Below, piece by piece: positions 1 through 7,307 of a stretch of 64,000 bases of DNA. Position 1 is the first letter of the stretch. Each line of letters starts with the position of its first letter. A program made the position numbers and the translations under genes. The notes below the pieces were generated by a model. It did no database searches and was not told the DNA's origin. It saw only the letters and a program-made list of their open reading frames with translations. The stretch comes from Chryseobacterium pennipullorum (lineage in GTDB: Bacteria > Bacteroidota > Bacteroidia > Flavobacteriales > Weeksellaceae), in NCBI RefSeq assembly GCF_003384725.1, contig NZ_QNVV01000009.1, positions 62,001 through 126,000 of the forward strand, written 5' to 3'.

Positions 1-774
1 AAAGTCATCTTTTCTCTGACGGATCAGAAACTGCCCGTTTCTGTGGACAAAGTAATAGGTCAGAGCAAGATCCTCCGCTTTTACTTTCTTACTTTTTACC
101 GGGTAATCTGAAGTTTTCTGCAGAGAAAAAGCAAGACAATCGTCATTAACAGGACATTCTCCACAAAGAGGATTTTTAGGTTTACATATTTCAGAGCCTA
201 CATCCATCATCGCCTGGTTGAAATCTCCTACATTCTCCGGCATGATTAACGCTGCCAGTTCAGAAAAATAAGTGAAAGCCCTGGAGTTTGAGACATCAAA
301 GTCATCCGCAAAAAGACGGCTCAATACCCGGTAAAAATTACCATCAACTGCCGGCATCTTTCCTCCAAAACATATACTTGAAACTGCGGCGGCTGTATAT
401 TTCCCGACTCCTTTCAGCTTCAGAATATCCTCATATTGCGAAGGAAATATTCCCTGATAATCGTCCATAATCTGTTGGGCAGCGGTATGGATATTAATGG
501 CCCTGGAATAATATCCCAAGCCTTTCCAGTACAGCAGAACTTCATTCTCTTCAGCTTCTGCCAGAGTTTTCACGTCCGGAAATCTTTTAATGAAATTATT
601 GTAATGATTTAATCCCTGGCTGATTCTGGTCTGTTGAAAAACAATTTCACAGATCCAGATTTTATAAGGATCTTTCGTCTGTCTGAAAGGCAGATCCCGT
701 GCATTATTCCTATACCATTCCAAAAGCCTGTTTCCGATATGCCGAAAATCAGGGCTTGTTCTATTTTGTTCCAA
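1..774 (-). CDS. mutY: A/G-specific adenine DNA glycosylase MutY (3' end cut by window)
   Basis: Base-excision repair enzyme that removes adenine mispaired with 8-oxoguanine. About 258 codons are visible, and the C-terminal 8-oxoG-recognition domain continues beyond base 1. Seen: a helix-hairpin-helix LKGVGKYTAAAVSS near residue 118, the catalytic Asp in PAVDGNFYRVL (about D144), and an iron-sulfur cluster motif C-x6-C-x2-C-x5-C (about C197, C204, C207, C213). No ATG lies between the upstream in-frame stop and conserved sequence. The most likely start is the TTG at 772-774 giving (M)EQNRTSPDFRH; this start is inferred. The reading frame is intact otherwise. Confidence 0.93.
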   Translation of the reverse strand, partial: MEQNRTSPDFRHIGNRLLEWYRNNARDLPFRQTKDPYKIWICEIVFQQTRISQGLNHYNNFIKRFPDVKTLAEAEENEVLLYWKGLGYYSRAINIHTAAQQIMDDYQGIFPSQYEDILKLKGVGKYTAAAVSSICFGGKMPAVDGNFYRVLSRLFADDFDVSNSRAFTYFSELAALIMPENVGDFNQAMMDVGSEICKPKNPLCGECPVNDDCLAFSLQKTSDYPVKSKKVKAEDLALTYYFVHRNGQFLIRQRKDDF

Positions 775-841
775 AAACCTAATCTGTTTAATCTTGTAAA
801 AGAGTATTTTCTTTTACCTGAAGATACAAAGATAAGCTTAT

Positions 842-1312
842 TTATTTTTTCTTGACAGCATATACAGGTGCAGCCCTTAGCCATTGATATCTCAGTTTCT
901 TATCTTTCGCAATAAAACGGTATCCCTCAAGATGTTTGAGGTAAACATAGATGGAATCATCGGTCTTATTCAGTTTTAACCTTTGAACGGAGAGAAACTG
1001 CATGGGATATTCTACAATTGAATCCCGTACTGTTTTTAGTGTCCTTCCTGATCTTATTTTGTAAATAAAGAATGATCTTCCTCTTCCTTTTGAGCTATCT
1101 GCCAGTTTTACGTCTGAACTGGCAATAACGAGTTCGCTGCCGTCAAAGCATTCATCTTCATTCATGATATAAGCTTTGCCTTCTTTACGCTCATGGGCAA
1201 AAAGATCTTCTTCATAATGTCCCGGGCTCTGGTATTTTTTTTCACAGCTTAAAATTATCATCAATAAAGCCGGAAATCCGGCCATAAGCTTTTTATTCAT
1301 CTTAATATTCAT
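842..1312 (-). CDS. small putative lipoprotein, unknown function
   Basis: A 156-residue protein with a short basic N-terminus, a hydrophobic stretch and a lipobox-like ILSC near residues 20-23, so probably exported and lipid-anchored. The mature part is charged (KKYQSPGHYEEDLF, many Lys/Arg) and shows no motif I recognise. A second in-frame ATG at 1300 gives MNKKLMAGFP, an equally plausible start and a better signal peptide. It lies between mutY and the T6SS sheath genes on the same strand, but a terminator separates it from tssC, so a shared role with T6SS is not implied. Function unknown. Confidence 0.7.
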   Translation of the reverse strand: MNIKMNKKLMAGFPALLMIILSCEKKYQSPGHYEEDLFAHERKEGKAYIMNEDECFDGSELVIASSDVKLADSSKGRGRSFFIYKIRSGRTLKTVRDSIVEYPMQFLSVQRLKLNKTDDSIYVYLKHLEGYRFIAKDKKLRYQWLRAAPVYAVKKK

Positions 1313-1326
1313 AGGTGTATTGGTAG

Positions 1327-1358
1327 AAAAAAACCGATGTAAAATTGCATCGGTTTTT
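1327..1358 (-). terminator. rho-independent terminator of the tssBC operon
   Basis: An 11-bp stem (1329-1339 with 1348-1358, core ACCGATG/CATCGGT), an 8-base loop, and a run of T on the minus strand opposite 1327-1333. It lies just past the tssC stop codon. Confidence 0.85.
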
Positions 1359-1377
1359 ATTATGTAAAATATTTTTT

Positions 1378-2739
1378 TTATTCCTGAGTATATTCAGCAT
1401 CCCATTCGTTACCATCATCTCCTTTGTGTCCGTCAAGTTTAATAACGAAACTTTTTGTAGGGAAATAAGGCGTCATACGGATGTCCAGCCAAACTCTGTC
1501 TTTGTTGACTCTGTCCTGCTCAAAACGAACAATCTTGAATTTCTCGATCAACTTGTCCGGTCCTTTGATATTGTCCAGGAAAGTTACAATCTGTCTTCTC
1601 AGATCATCTTCGTTCTTGGCATTCCAGTTTTCGAAAGCTCTTCTGTTCAAGAAGTCAAGTAACACTTTCGTTACATAGTCGAATACACGAACTACAGAGT
1701 ACGTCTGAAGACCGATATTATCTCCTGTAAATAATGTTTTTGCAGAAAATGCCATGATTTTTCCATATTCATTCACCATAGGAACAAGACCCATTTTTTC
1801 CAGCTGAGAGATTTCACTTTTCTTCAGTTCAAATTTTACAGCGTCTACTTCGTTGATGTTACCATGCTTTTTACCTGCTGCTACCTGAGACATCAGTGTT
1901 TTGTGAATTTTTCCAGCCAATGAAGTGGAAGGTGGAAGTTCTACGTTCTCTTCTTCTCCTACTTCCTCAGCTTTTCCACGTCCTACCAGCCAGTTACAGG
2001 TCATAATTACATTACTTCTGTGAAGCTCGCCTCCTGTAAGGTTTGCAGAGTGGAATAAATCTACCACATCATCCGGTTTATCAAGGTTGGCGAAGTCTGT
2101 AACCATCATTACTTTGTTTTCGTTACAGATTTTTGCCCATTTCTCAATCACCTTGTTAGATCCCAGGTATCCTGGTATCGCCAGGATAGAATAATTATCT
2201 CTAAGGTCCAGACGGTCGTAATAGTTTTTGAATTCTTCAGAAATTGCATCAATGAAGAGTGGATTATCCAGATCGGATACCTGGTCAATGCTTGCATTAA
2301 CAATACTTACATTATCCACTTTATCAAGTTCTGTATTTTTGTAGAACTGCGCTACTGTTCTGTAGTTGGTTTCCAACATACGAACGGCATCAAGGGTATT
2401 TTTTAAGTTTGTTTTCAGATTCTGATCGGCGAGTTGTGCTTTATTCTTACACGTTTCAGCCATTTTATCAGCAGATTCGCTTCCTTCCAGAAGACTCACC
2501 CAAAGGTTGATCTTCTGAAGAAGTTCTTTTCTTTCATCTGCTTTATTGCCATCATTAAGGAAAATTTCCTTTCTGGCTTTTCTCGTCGGGTTCATATTGG
2601 CGATACCGTCTACTACGGATTCCACAAAGCCAAAACCTCCCATTTTATTAAGTTCTGCAAGCGGATTACCTTTCGGTTGTCCTGAATGCTGCTGTTGACC
2701 CTGCTGCTGGCTTTCCTGCGCCTGTAATTTGCTATCCAT
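1378..2739 (-). CDS. tssC: type VI secretion contractile sheath large subunit (TssC/VipB, DUF5458-type)
   Basis: The larger of the two subunits that build the contractile T6SS sheath in the cytoplasm. The 453-residue length and features such as the Gln-rich N-terminus, GGFGFVESVVDGIANMNP near residue 35, ILAIPGYLGS, and the C-terminal WLDIRMTPYFPTKSFVIKL match the Bacteroidota (subtype iii) TssC family as I know it. It lies 20 bp downstream of tssB on the same strand, so they are almost certainly co-transcribed and the products interlock as a heterodimer. No baseplate, ClpV or Hcp gene lies in this window. Confidence 0.9.
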   Translation of the reverse strand: MDSKLQAQESQQQGQQQHSGQPKGNPLAELNKMGGFGFVESVVDGIANMNPTRKARKEIFLNDGNKADERKELLQKINLWVSLLEGSESADKMAETCKNKAQLADQNLKTNLKNTLDAVRMLETNYRTVAQFYKNTELDKVDNVSIVNASIDQVSDLDNPLFIDAISEEFKNYYDRLDLRDNYSILAIPGYLGSNKVIEKWAKICNENKVMMVTDFANLDKPDDVVDLFHSANLTGGELHRSNVIMTCNWLVGRGKAEEVGEEENVELPPSTSLAGKIHKTLMSQVAAGKKHGNINEVDAVKFELKKSEISQLEKMGLVPMVNEYGKIMAFSAKTLFTGDNIGLQTYSVVRVFDYVTKVLLDFLNRRAFENWNAKNEDDLRRQIVTFLDNIKGPDKLIEKFKIVRFEQDRVNKDRVWLDIRMTPYFPTKSFVIKLDGHKGDDGNEWDAEYTQE

Positions 2740-2759
2740 GATTTAATGTAAGTCTTTAA

Positions 2760-3206
2760 TTATTTTTCAAGTTCTTGTGCCACATCTTTCAATACTTCGA
2801 TGAACGCCGCTCTTGTCTGATCGTTCTCCAGCATATTGCGTAGAATTTTATTAGTTTTCAGCTGGCGTACAATTTTGTTGTACTGCTCCTGCTCCATGCT
2901 CAGCTGCTGCAGATAGTCTGATTTCTGAGTAAGGCTTTTGGGAGTAAAGTCACCAAGATTTTGAAAACGGAATTCTTCTTCCACTGTTCCACCATCTTCT
3001 GTTTCGTGCTGTACCGCTACAGAAGGCTGGAAATGTCTGAAAACATCTTCCACAGTTTTTAATCCTGTTACAATTTCAGGGGTATAAGATTCTTCTGTTG
3101 TAAGTTGACTTACTATCAGTGATTTATTTTCCTGTATTTCCTGAATAGCTTCATTAGCGTCTACTTTTACCTCGTTTCCGCCAACACCATAATTAAACAT
3201 TGCCAT
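2760..3206 (-). CDS. tssB: type VI secretion contractile sheath small subunit (TssB/VipA-like)
   Basis: A 148-residue partner of TssC. It is acidic, without signal peptide or membrane segment, with a central FRHFQPSVAVQHETEDGG and a long helical C-terminal half (KSDYLQQLSMEQEQYNKIVRQL), as expected for the small sheath subunit of subtype-iii systems. It is the first gene of a two-gene operon with tssC. The start is the first ATG (MAMFNYGVGG); the second Met at codon 3 is also possible. The 5' side faces a long AT-rich divergent intergenic region that should hold the promoter. Confidence 0.85.
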   Translation of the reverse strand: MAMFNYGVGGNEVKVDANEAIQEIQENKSLIVSQLTTEESYTPEIVTGLKTVEDVFRHFQPSVAVQHETEDGGTVEEEFRFQNLGDFTPKSLTQKSDYLQQLSMEQEQYNKIVRQLKTNKILRNMLENDQTRAAFIEVLKDVAQELEK

Positions 3207-3574
3207 ATTATTATTATTTTGAGATTTCTTATTTTGGTTTTATTCTGTCCTTGAGTAATTTACAGATGTATTAAATAAATTACAAATCCAGCCTTTAAAT
3301 TTAAAAAAAAACTGTAACATACAAAATTTTGTCAAGATTTTTATTAGATTATTTAAATTTCTATAGATATATTTAACATACAATCACTGTATTACATTGT
3401 CACTAAGCTATGAAAAATAAATAAAATATATCACAAAAAAATTAAAATAAAACCTTTGTGCATTTTAATCTTATATAAAGGCATCCCCAGGGCCGTCAAA
3501 ACATCTAATTCCTTTTAGCCTGTAAAATAAGTACTGAAAAAAATATTCTTTATATTTAAGCAAAGTAAACAGAC
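3207..3574. other. AT-rich divergent intergenic region
   Basis: 368 bases between tssB (leftward) and the kinase-like gene (rightward). The stretch is very AT-rich with poly-A tracts around 3300-3450. I see no credible ORF, RNA gene or clear TAnnTTTG box. It presumably holds both divergent promoters. Confidence 0.5.
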
Positions 3575-4621
3575 ATGAAAGATGTAAAAATAGCGTTTAG
3601 AAAACCCATATTTCCCGTTTCAGACGCACTGCAGCAATATCTGGAGAAATATAACAGAACGACTAAGATTCATTTTCTGTATGAGGACCTCCTGAGGTTT
3701 AGTGACAGTGTGAATATTCTGGATCAGGACGGCAAAGATACTTTGTGGCTCGGGGTGCTCTATTCGGAGTATGAGTTTAAAGAAATCGAAGCTAATTTAA
3801 ATAAGATTTATACCCTTCTTCATTCAGACGGAGACGAGGCTACTTTACCCTATCTGAAAGTAGATACGATCGACTTCTGTACTTTTGGAAACTCTAAACC
3901 TTTCCGGATCAGGGTGAGAAATATTCTGAATGATAATTATACCAATTTTTATATCAAACAGGCGGATGCTTCCCGCATCTACGGTCTGGAACTTGAAGAC
4001 CTTCTTTCTCCCAACCGGATTAACTTTCTCATTTATAAAAATACTTTGATAGAAGAACATATCCTTGGGATTCCGGGAGACGTTTTTATTCAGAAACAGC
4101 TCCCAATGTGTACGGAGCTGGAAAAGGCGCAGATTTCCAAGGAATTTGTAAAATTCAATGAACGCTGCCTCATTGGACTTTTGGGCGACATGCGCTCGTA
4201 TAATTATGTGGTTATTCCAATACACGATTTTGACCAGGTTATATACAGAATTCGCCCCATCGATTTTGACCAGCAAACATATGAAGGGAATCTGAAGGTT
4301 TATCTCCCTCAGTATTTCAAGGAAAACAATCAAATGGTCAATATGGTCATGGAAAAGCTGAAACCCAGTTCCATAGAACAGTATCGCAAAGAGGTACGCT
4401 CACAAATTGTAAAAAGGGTAACCAGCAGCAAAACCAGATTCGATGAGCTCATTTCTATTATGAAAAGAGAAGAGATCGCGCCGGAAGCAAATGTTATAGA
4501 ACTCAGGACTGCCTTACAAAAACTTACTTATGATATTAACTTCAAGTATTGTAAAACCATGGGAGACATTGTAGAAACCGGAATAAAATTTGTTCTCCGG
4601 AATTATAAAAAGGCCTATTAA
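3575..4621 (+). CDS. unknown protein with kinase-like catalytic residues, beside T6SS sheath genes
   Basis: A 348-residue soluble protein with no signal peptide. No family name is certain. The spacing of conserved-looking residues resembles an atypical kinase or HipA/PI-kinase fold: FYIKQ (K128, beta-3 lysine-like), LIEEHILGIPGD (E160, then a Gly-rich turn), LLGDMRSYNYVV (D205 and N210, catalytic loop D-x4-N), and RPIDFDQQ (D230, metal-binding DFG-like). The C-terminal third is helical. It is transcribed divergently from tssBC and could regulate or accompany secretion, but adjacency is the only link. Kinase activity is inference, not a recognised assignment. Confidence 0.75.
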   Translation: MKDVKIAFRKPIFPVSDALQQYLEKYNRTTKIHFLYEDLLRFSDSVNILDQDGKDTLWLGVLYSEYEFKEIEANLNKIYTLLHSDGDEATLPYLKVDTIDFCTFGNSKPFRIRVRNILNDNYTNFYIKQADASRIYGLELEDLLSPNRINFLIYKNTLIEEHILGIPGDVFIQKQLPMCTELEKAQISKEFVKFNERCLIGLLGDMRSYNYVVIPIHDFDQVIYRIRPIDFDQQTYEGNLKVYLPQYFKENNQMVNMVMEKLKPSSIEQYRKEVRSQIVKRVTSSKTRFDELISIMKREEIAPEANVIELRTALQKLTYDINFKYCKTMGDIVETGIKFVLRNYKKAY

Positions 4622-4626
4622 AAAAG

Positions 4627-4667
4627 AGAATCCGTCTCAATTCAACAGGAGACGGATTCTTTCTTTT
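4627..4667. terminator. bidirectional terminator between convergent genes
   Basis: A 12-bp stem AGAATCCGTCTC (4627-4638) paired with 4649-4660, followed on the plus strand by a T-rich tail and on the minus strand by the complement of AAAAA. It can serve both the kinase-like gene and the first M13 peptidase. Confidence 0.85.
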
Positions 4668-4685
4668 CTGACAATTTTGGTAAAA

Positions 4686-6782
4686 CTACCAGATTTTTAT
4701 TCTGTCCTGAGGAGCTTTATACATTTTGTCCCCAGGTTTGATATCAAACGCTTTGATGAATGAGTCCTGATTCACCAACGGTCCGAATGCTCTGTACATT
4801 CCCGGTGAGTGCGGATCTGTTTTCACCTGATTAATCATATATTGGTCTGTTGCTTTGGTTCTCCAAACGGTAGCCCAACTCATAAAGAATCTCTGATCCT
4901 GAGTGAAGCCGCTGATTTTCCCTGGATTTCCTTTATCTTTTAAGTACATCTGAAGGGCATCATAAGCCACGGCTACTCCACCTAAATCACCGATATTTTC
5001 GCCACTGGTAAATTTACCGTTAACAAAGCTTCCTTTTACAGGCTCATAGCCACTATACTGAGCGGCCAGCGCTCCTACTTTAGCATCAAAGTTTTTACGG
5101 TCTGCTTCTGTCCACCAGTTATTAAGGTTACCATCACCATCGAAACGGGAGCCACTGTCGTCAAATCCGTGAGAGATCTCATGTCCGATAACCGCACCGA
5201 TACCTCCAAAGTTAACAGCTGCATCAGCTTTAGGGTTATAGAAAGGCGGTTGTAGAATGGCTGCAGGGAATACAATCTCATTATTTGATCCGCTGTAGTA
5301 AGCATTTACCGTCTGCGGAGACATTCCCCATTCTGTTTTATCTACAGGCTTCCCAACTTTGTCAAGACTTCTCTGATACTGCCATGCGGCTACGTTCTGT
5401 AGGTTAGAATATAAGGTCGCTCCTTGTTTTGGAGATTCCACTTTCAGCTTCGTATAGTCTTTCCATTTGTCAGGATAGGCGATTTTCACCGTAAACTTGG
5501 ACAGTTTTTCCTGAGCTTTCACTTTGGTTTCCGGAGACATCCAGTCTATACTGGCAATATGGCTCTTAAACGATTTTAAAAGGTAATCGATATAAGTTTC
5601 CATCTGCTGTTTGGCTTCAGGAGTAAAGTATTTATCTACATACAACTTACCGAATGCTTCTCCCAGGACACCGTTCACCAGGGTAAGTCCTCTTTTGTTC
5701 ATGGGACGCTGCTCTTTCTGTCCCTGCAGATATTTTGAATAGAAATCAAATCTGATCTGCTCCAGTCCCTCATCGAGATTACTGGCATTTCCATTGATGA
5801 TGTGATATTTGAGATAATCTTTCAGCAACGGAAGGTTCTTCTGATTGATGAACTGATCCATATTCTGGTAATACTTCATCTCTCCGATGATCACACGGTC
5901 TGTATTCACTCCGGCTTCTTTGAGGTATTTTGCAAGGTCAACATTTTTCACCAGTGCTGATAATTCGGAAACATTTTTAGGGTTGTATCTCAAATTGGCA
6001 TCTCTGTTCTGCTCAAGCGTCAGTAAATAATTCCCCAGCTGTTTTTCAAAATCTACAACATTCTTTGCTGCATCAGCTGAATTTTTATAGCCTAAAATGC
6101 CGAAAAGCTTCCCAATATAGGTCTGGTATTCCGCCAGAGTCTTGGTATTGGCTTCGTTTACCTTCTGATAATAGTCTCTTCCGAGACCAAGATCCGGACC
6201 TCCAAGATAAACGGCATTCATTTTAGAGTTCTTCATATCGGCTCCCACTCTCCATCCATAGAAAGAGTTGTCACCCAATCTGGTAGCTTCCAGAAGGTAT
6301 TTCTGAAGATCGCCTACGCTTTTGATAGCATCTACTTTAGCAAGATCAGCTTTGATAGGAGATAATCCGTCTGCATTTCTTTTATTGGTATCCATAAAAG
6401 AAGCGTAGAGATTCTGAATTTTCTGTCCTTCAGATCCTGCAGTATAATTTTCGGTAAGAATTTTATTCAGGATATCCAATGAAGCATCATCTACATTTTC
6501 TCTCAGGGCATTGAAAGATCCCCAATTGGCTTTATCGGAAGGAATCTGTGTATTTTTCACCCAATTTCCGTTCACATAGCTAAAAAAGTCATCCTGCGGG
6601 CGGACATTGGTATCCATATACGATAAATTAATCCCTTCTTCTTTCATTTCTTCTTTCACCGGTTCAGCAACCTTTGCCGTAGTCTCTGTTTTGTTTTCTG
6701 TCCCTGCAGTCTTTGCTGCACCACACGAATTGAGAAATACAATACCTGATAGGGCAAGTATTCCGATATTTAGCTTTTTCAT
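4686..6782 (-). CDS. M13-family zinc metallopeptidase, lipoprotein (PepO/neprilysin-like)
   Basis: A secreted zinc endopeptidase of 698 residues, typical for bacterial M13. It has a lipoprotein signal (FLNSC, Cys about 20), then the N-terminal domain starting RPQDDFFSYVNGNW. The catalytic site is HEISH at 534-538 and ENIGDLGGV (zinc ligand E595, Asp 599). The C-terminus ends in KAPQDRIKIW; M13 enzymes usually end in a conserved xxW, so the chain is complete. It sits 525 bp downstream of a close paralogue (7308-9365) on the same strand; the long gap and a terminator argue for separate transcription. The substrate is unknown but probably peptides in the periplasm or at the surface. Confidence 0.95.
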   Translation of the reverse strand: MKKLNIGILALSGIVFLNSCGAAKTAGTENKTETTAKVAEPVKEEMKEEGINLSYMDTNVRPQDDFFSYVNGNWVKNTQIPSDKANWGSFNALRENVDDASLDILNKILTENYTAGSEGQKIQNLYASFMDTNKRNADGLSPIKADLAKVDAIKSVGDLQKYLLEATRLGDNSFYGWRVGADMKNSKMNAVYLGGPDLGLGRDYYQKVNEANTKTLAEYQTYIGKLFGILGYKNSADAAKNVVDFEKQLGNYLLTLEQNRDANLRYNPKNVSELSALVKNVDLAKYLKEAGVNTDRVIIGEMKYYQNMDQFINQKNLPLLKDYLKYHIINGNASNLDEGLEQIRFDFYSKYLQGQKEQRPMNKRGLTLVNGVLGEAFGKLYVDKYFTPEAKQQMETYIDYLLKSFKSHIASIDWMSPETKVKAQEKLSKFTVKIAYPDKWKDYTKLKVESPKQGATLYSNLQNVAAWQYQRSLDKVGKPVDKTEWGMSPQTVNAYYSGSNNEIVFPAAILQPPFYNPKADAAVNFGGIGAVIGHEISHGFDDSGSRFDGDGNLNNWWTEADRKNFDAKVGALAAQYSGYEPVKGSFVNGKFTSGENIGDLGGVAVAYDALQMYLKDKGNPGKISGFTQDQRFFMSWATVWRTKATDQYMINQVKTDPHSPGMYRAFGPLVNQDSFIKAFDIKPGDKMYKAPQDRIKIW

Positions 6783-7268
6783 TAAAATAATTTTTGATTT
6801 TTACACAAACTTATCAAATATACAAACTTTAACGATATATGGTGAAGGAAATGTAAGCAGCAATTAAAGTTCAAAATACAGAATAGGAATTGATAATAAT
6901 TGAAACATAGAACAACGGAAAAGTTGCCATTTTTATAAAATATATTTTTTGACAATGGCTAAAGTGACATACTTTAAACTCATGACAGCGTTATAGATTA
7001 ATAGGATACAGGTATTAGTAATGTATAAGATAGTTTTCGGTTTATTTCGGCAACTCTCTTTGTTATTTGATTAAAAAAATGAGTTTACTCTTTTAACAAG
7101 AGCTTTAAAGCGTGCACCTATTTTTTAACGCAATGTTTGCAAGGTTATTTGTGTTGTGTATGATTTCCGTTCGCGGTGGCACTTCATTCAGCAATTTTTT
7201 TGATACTGAGTAAAACGCCTTAGCGATCGTTTAAGTGATGTCGTCAATGGAAGATTTTCTTTGATCTC
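6783..7268. other. intergenic region between the two M13 genes, degenerate repeat
   Basis: About 490 bases with no credible gene. The part near the M13 start has possible minus-strand -7 boxes (TAAGTTTG as the complement of 6806-6813 and TATATTTG as the complement of 6815-6822) without a clear -33. Bases 7110-7235 (AACGCAATGTTTGCAAGG ... CCTTAGCGATCG) look like a decayed copy of the ACGCAAAG-type intergenic repeats common in Bacteroidota; this resemblance is from memory. Confidence 0.4.
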
Positions 7269-7300
7269 AAAAAACAAAGCCGCTCATTGCTGAGCGGCTT
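7269..7300 (-). terminator. rho-independent terminator of the second M13 gene
   Basis: A perfect 10-bp stem AAGCCGCTCA (7277-7286), loop TTGC, TGAGCGGCTT (7291-7300), and a T-rich run on the minus strand opposite 7269-7276. It lies directly after the stop at 7308. Confidence 0.92.
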
Positions 7301-7307
7301 ATATGGT

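Noticed and set aside
609..884. 91-codon minus-strand ORF over mutY
   Set aside because: It lies in another frame of the real mutY gene, overlaps its start, and shows no protein-like features.
3845..4333. 162-codon minus-strand ORF
   Set aside because: Shadow of the kinase-like gene, without independent promoter or motifs.
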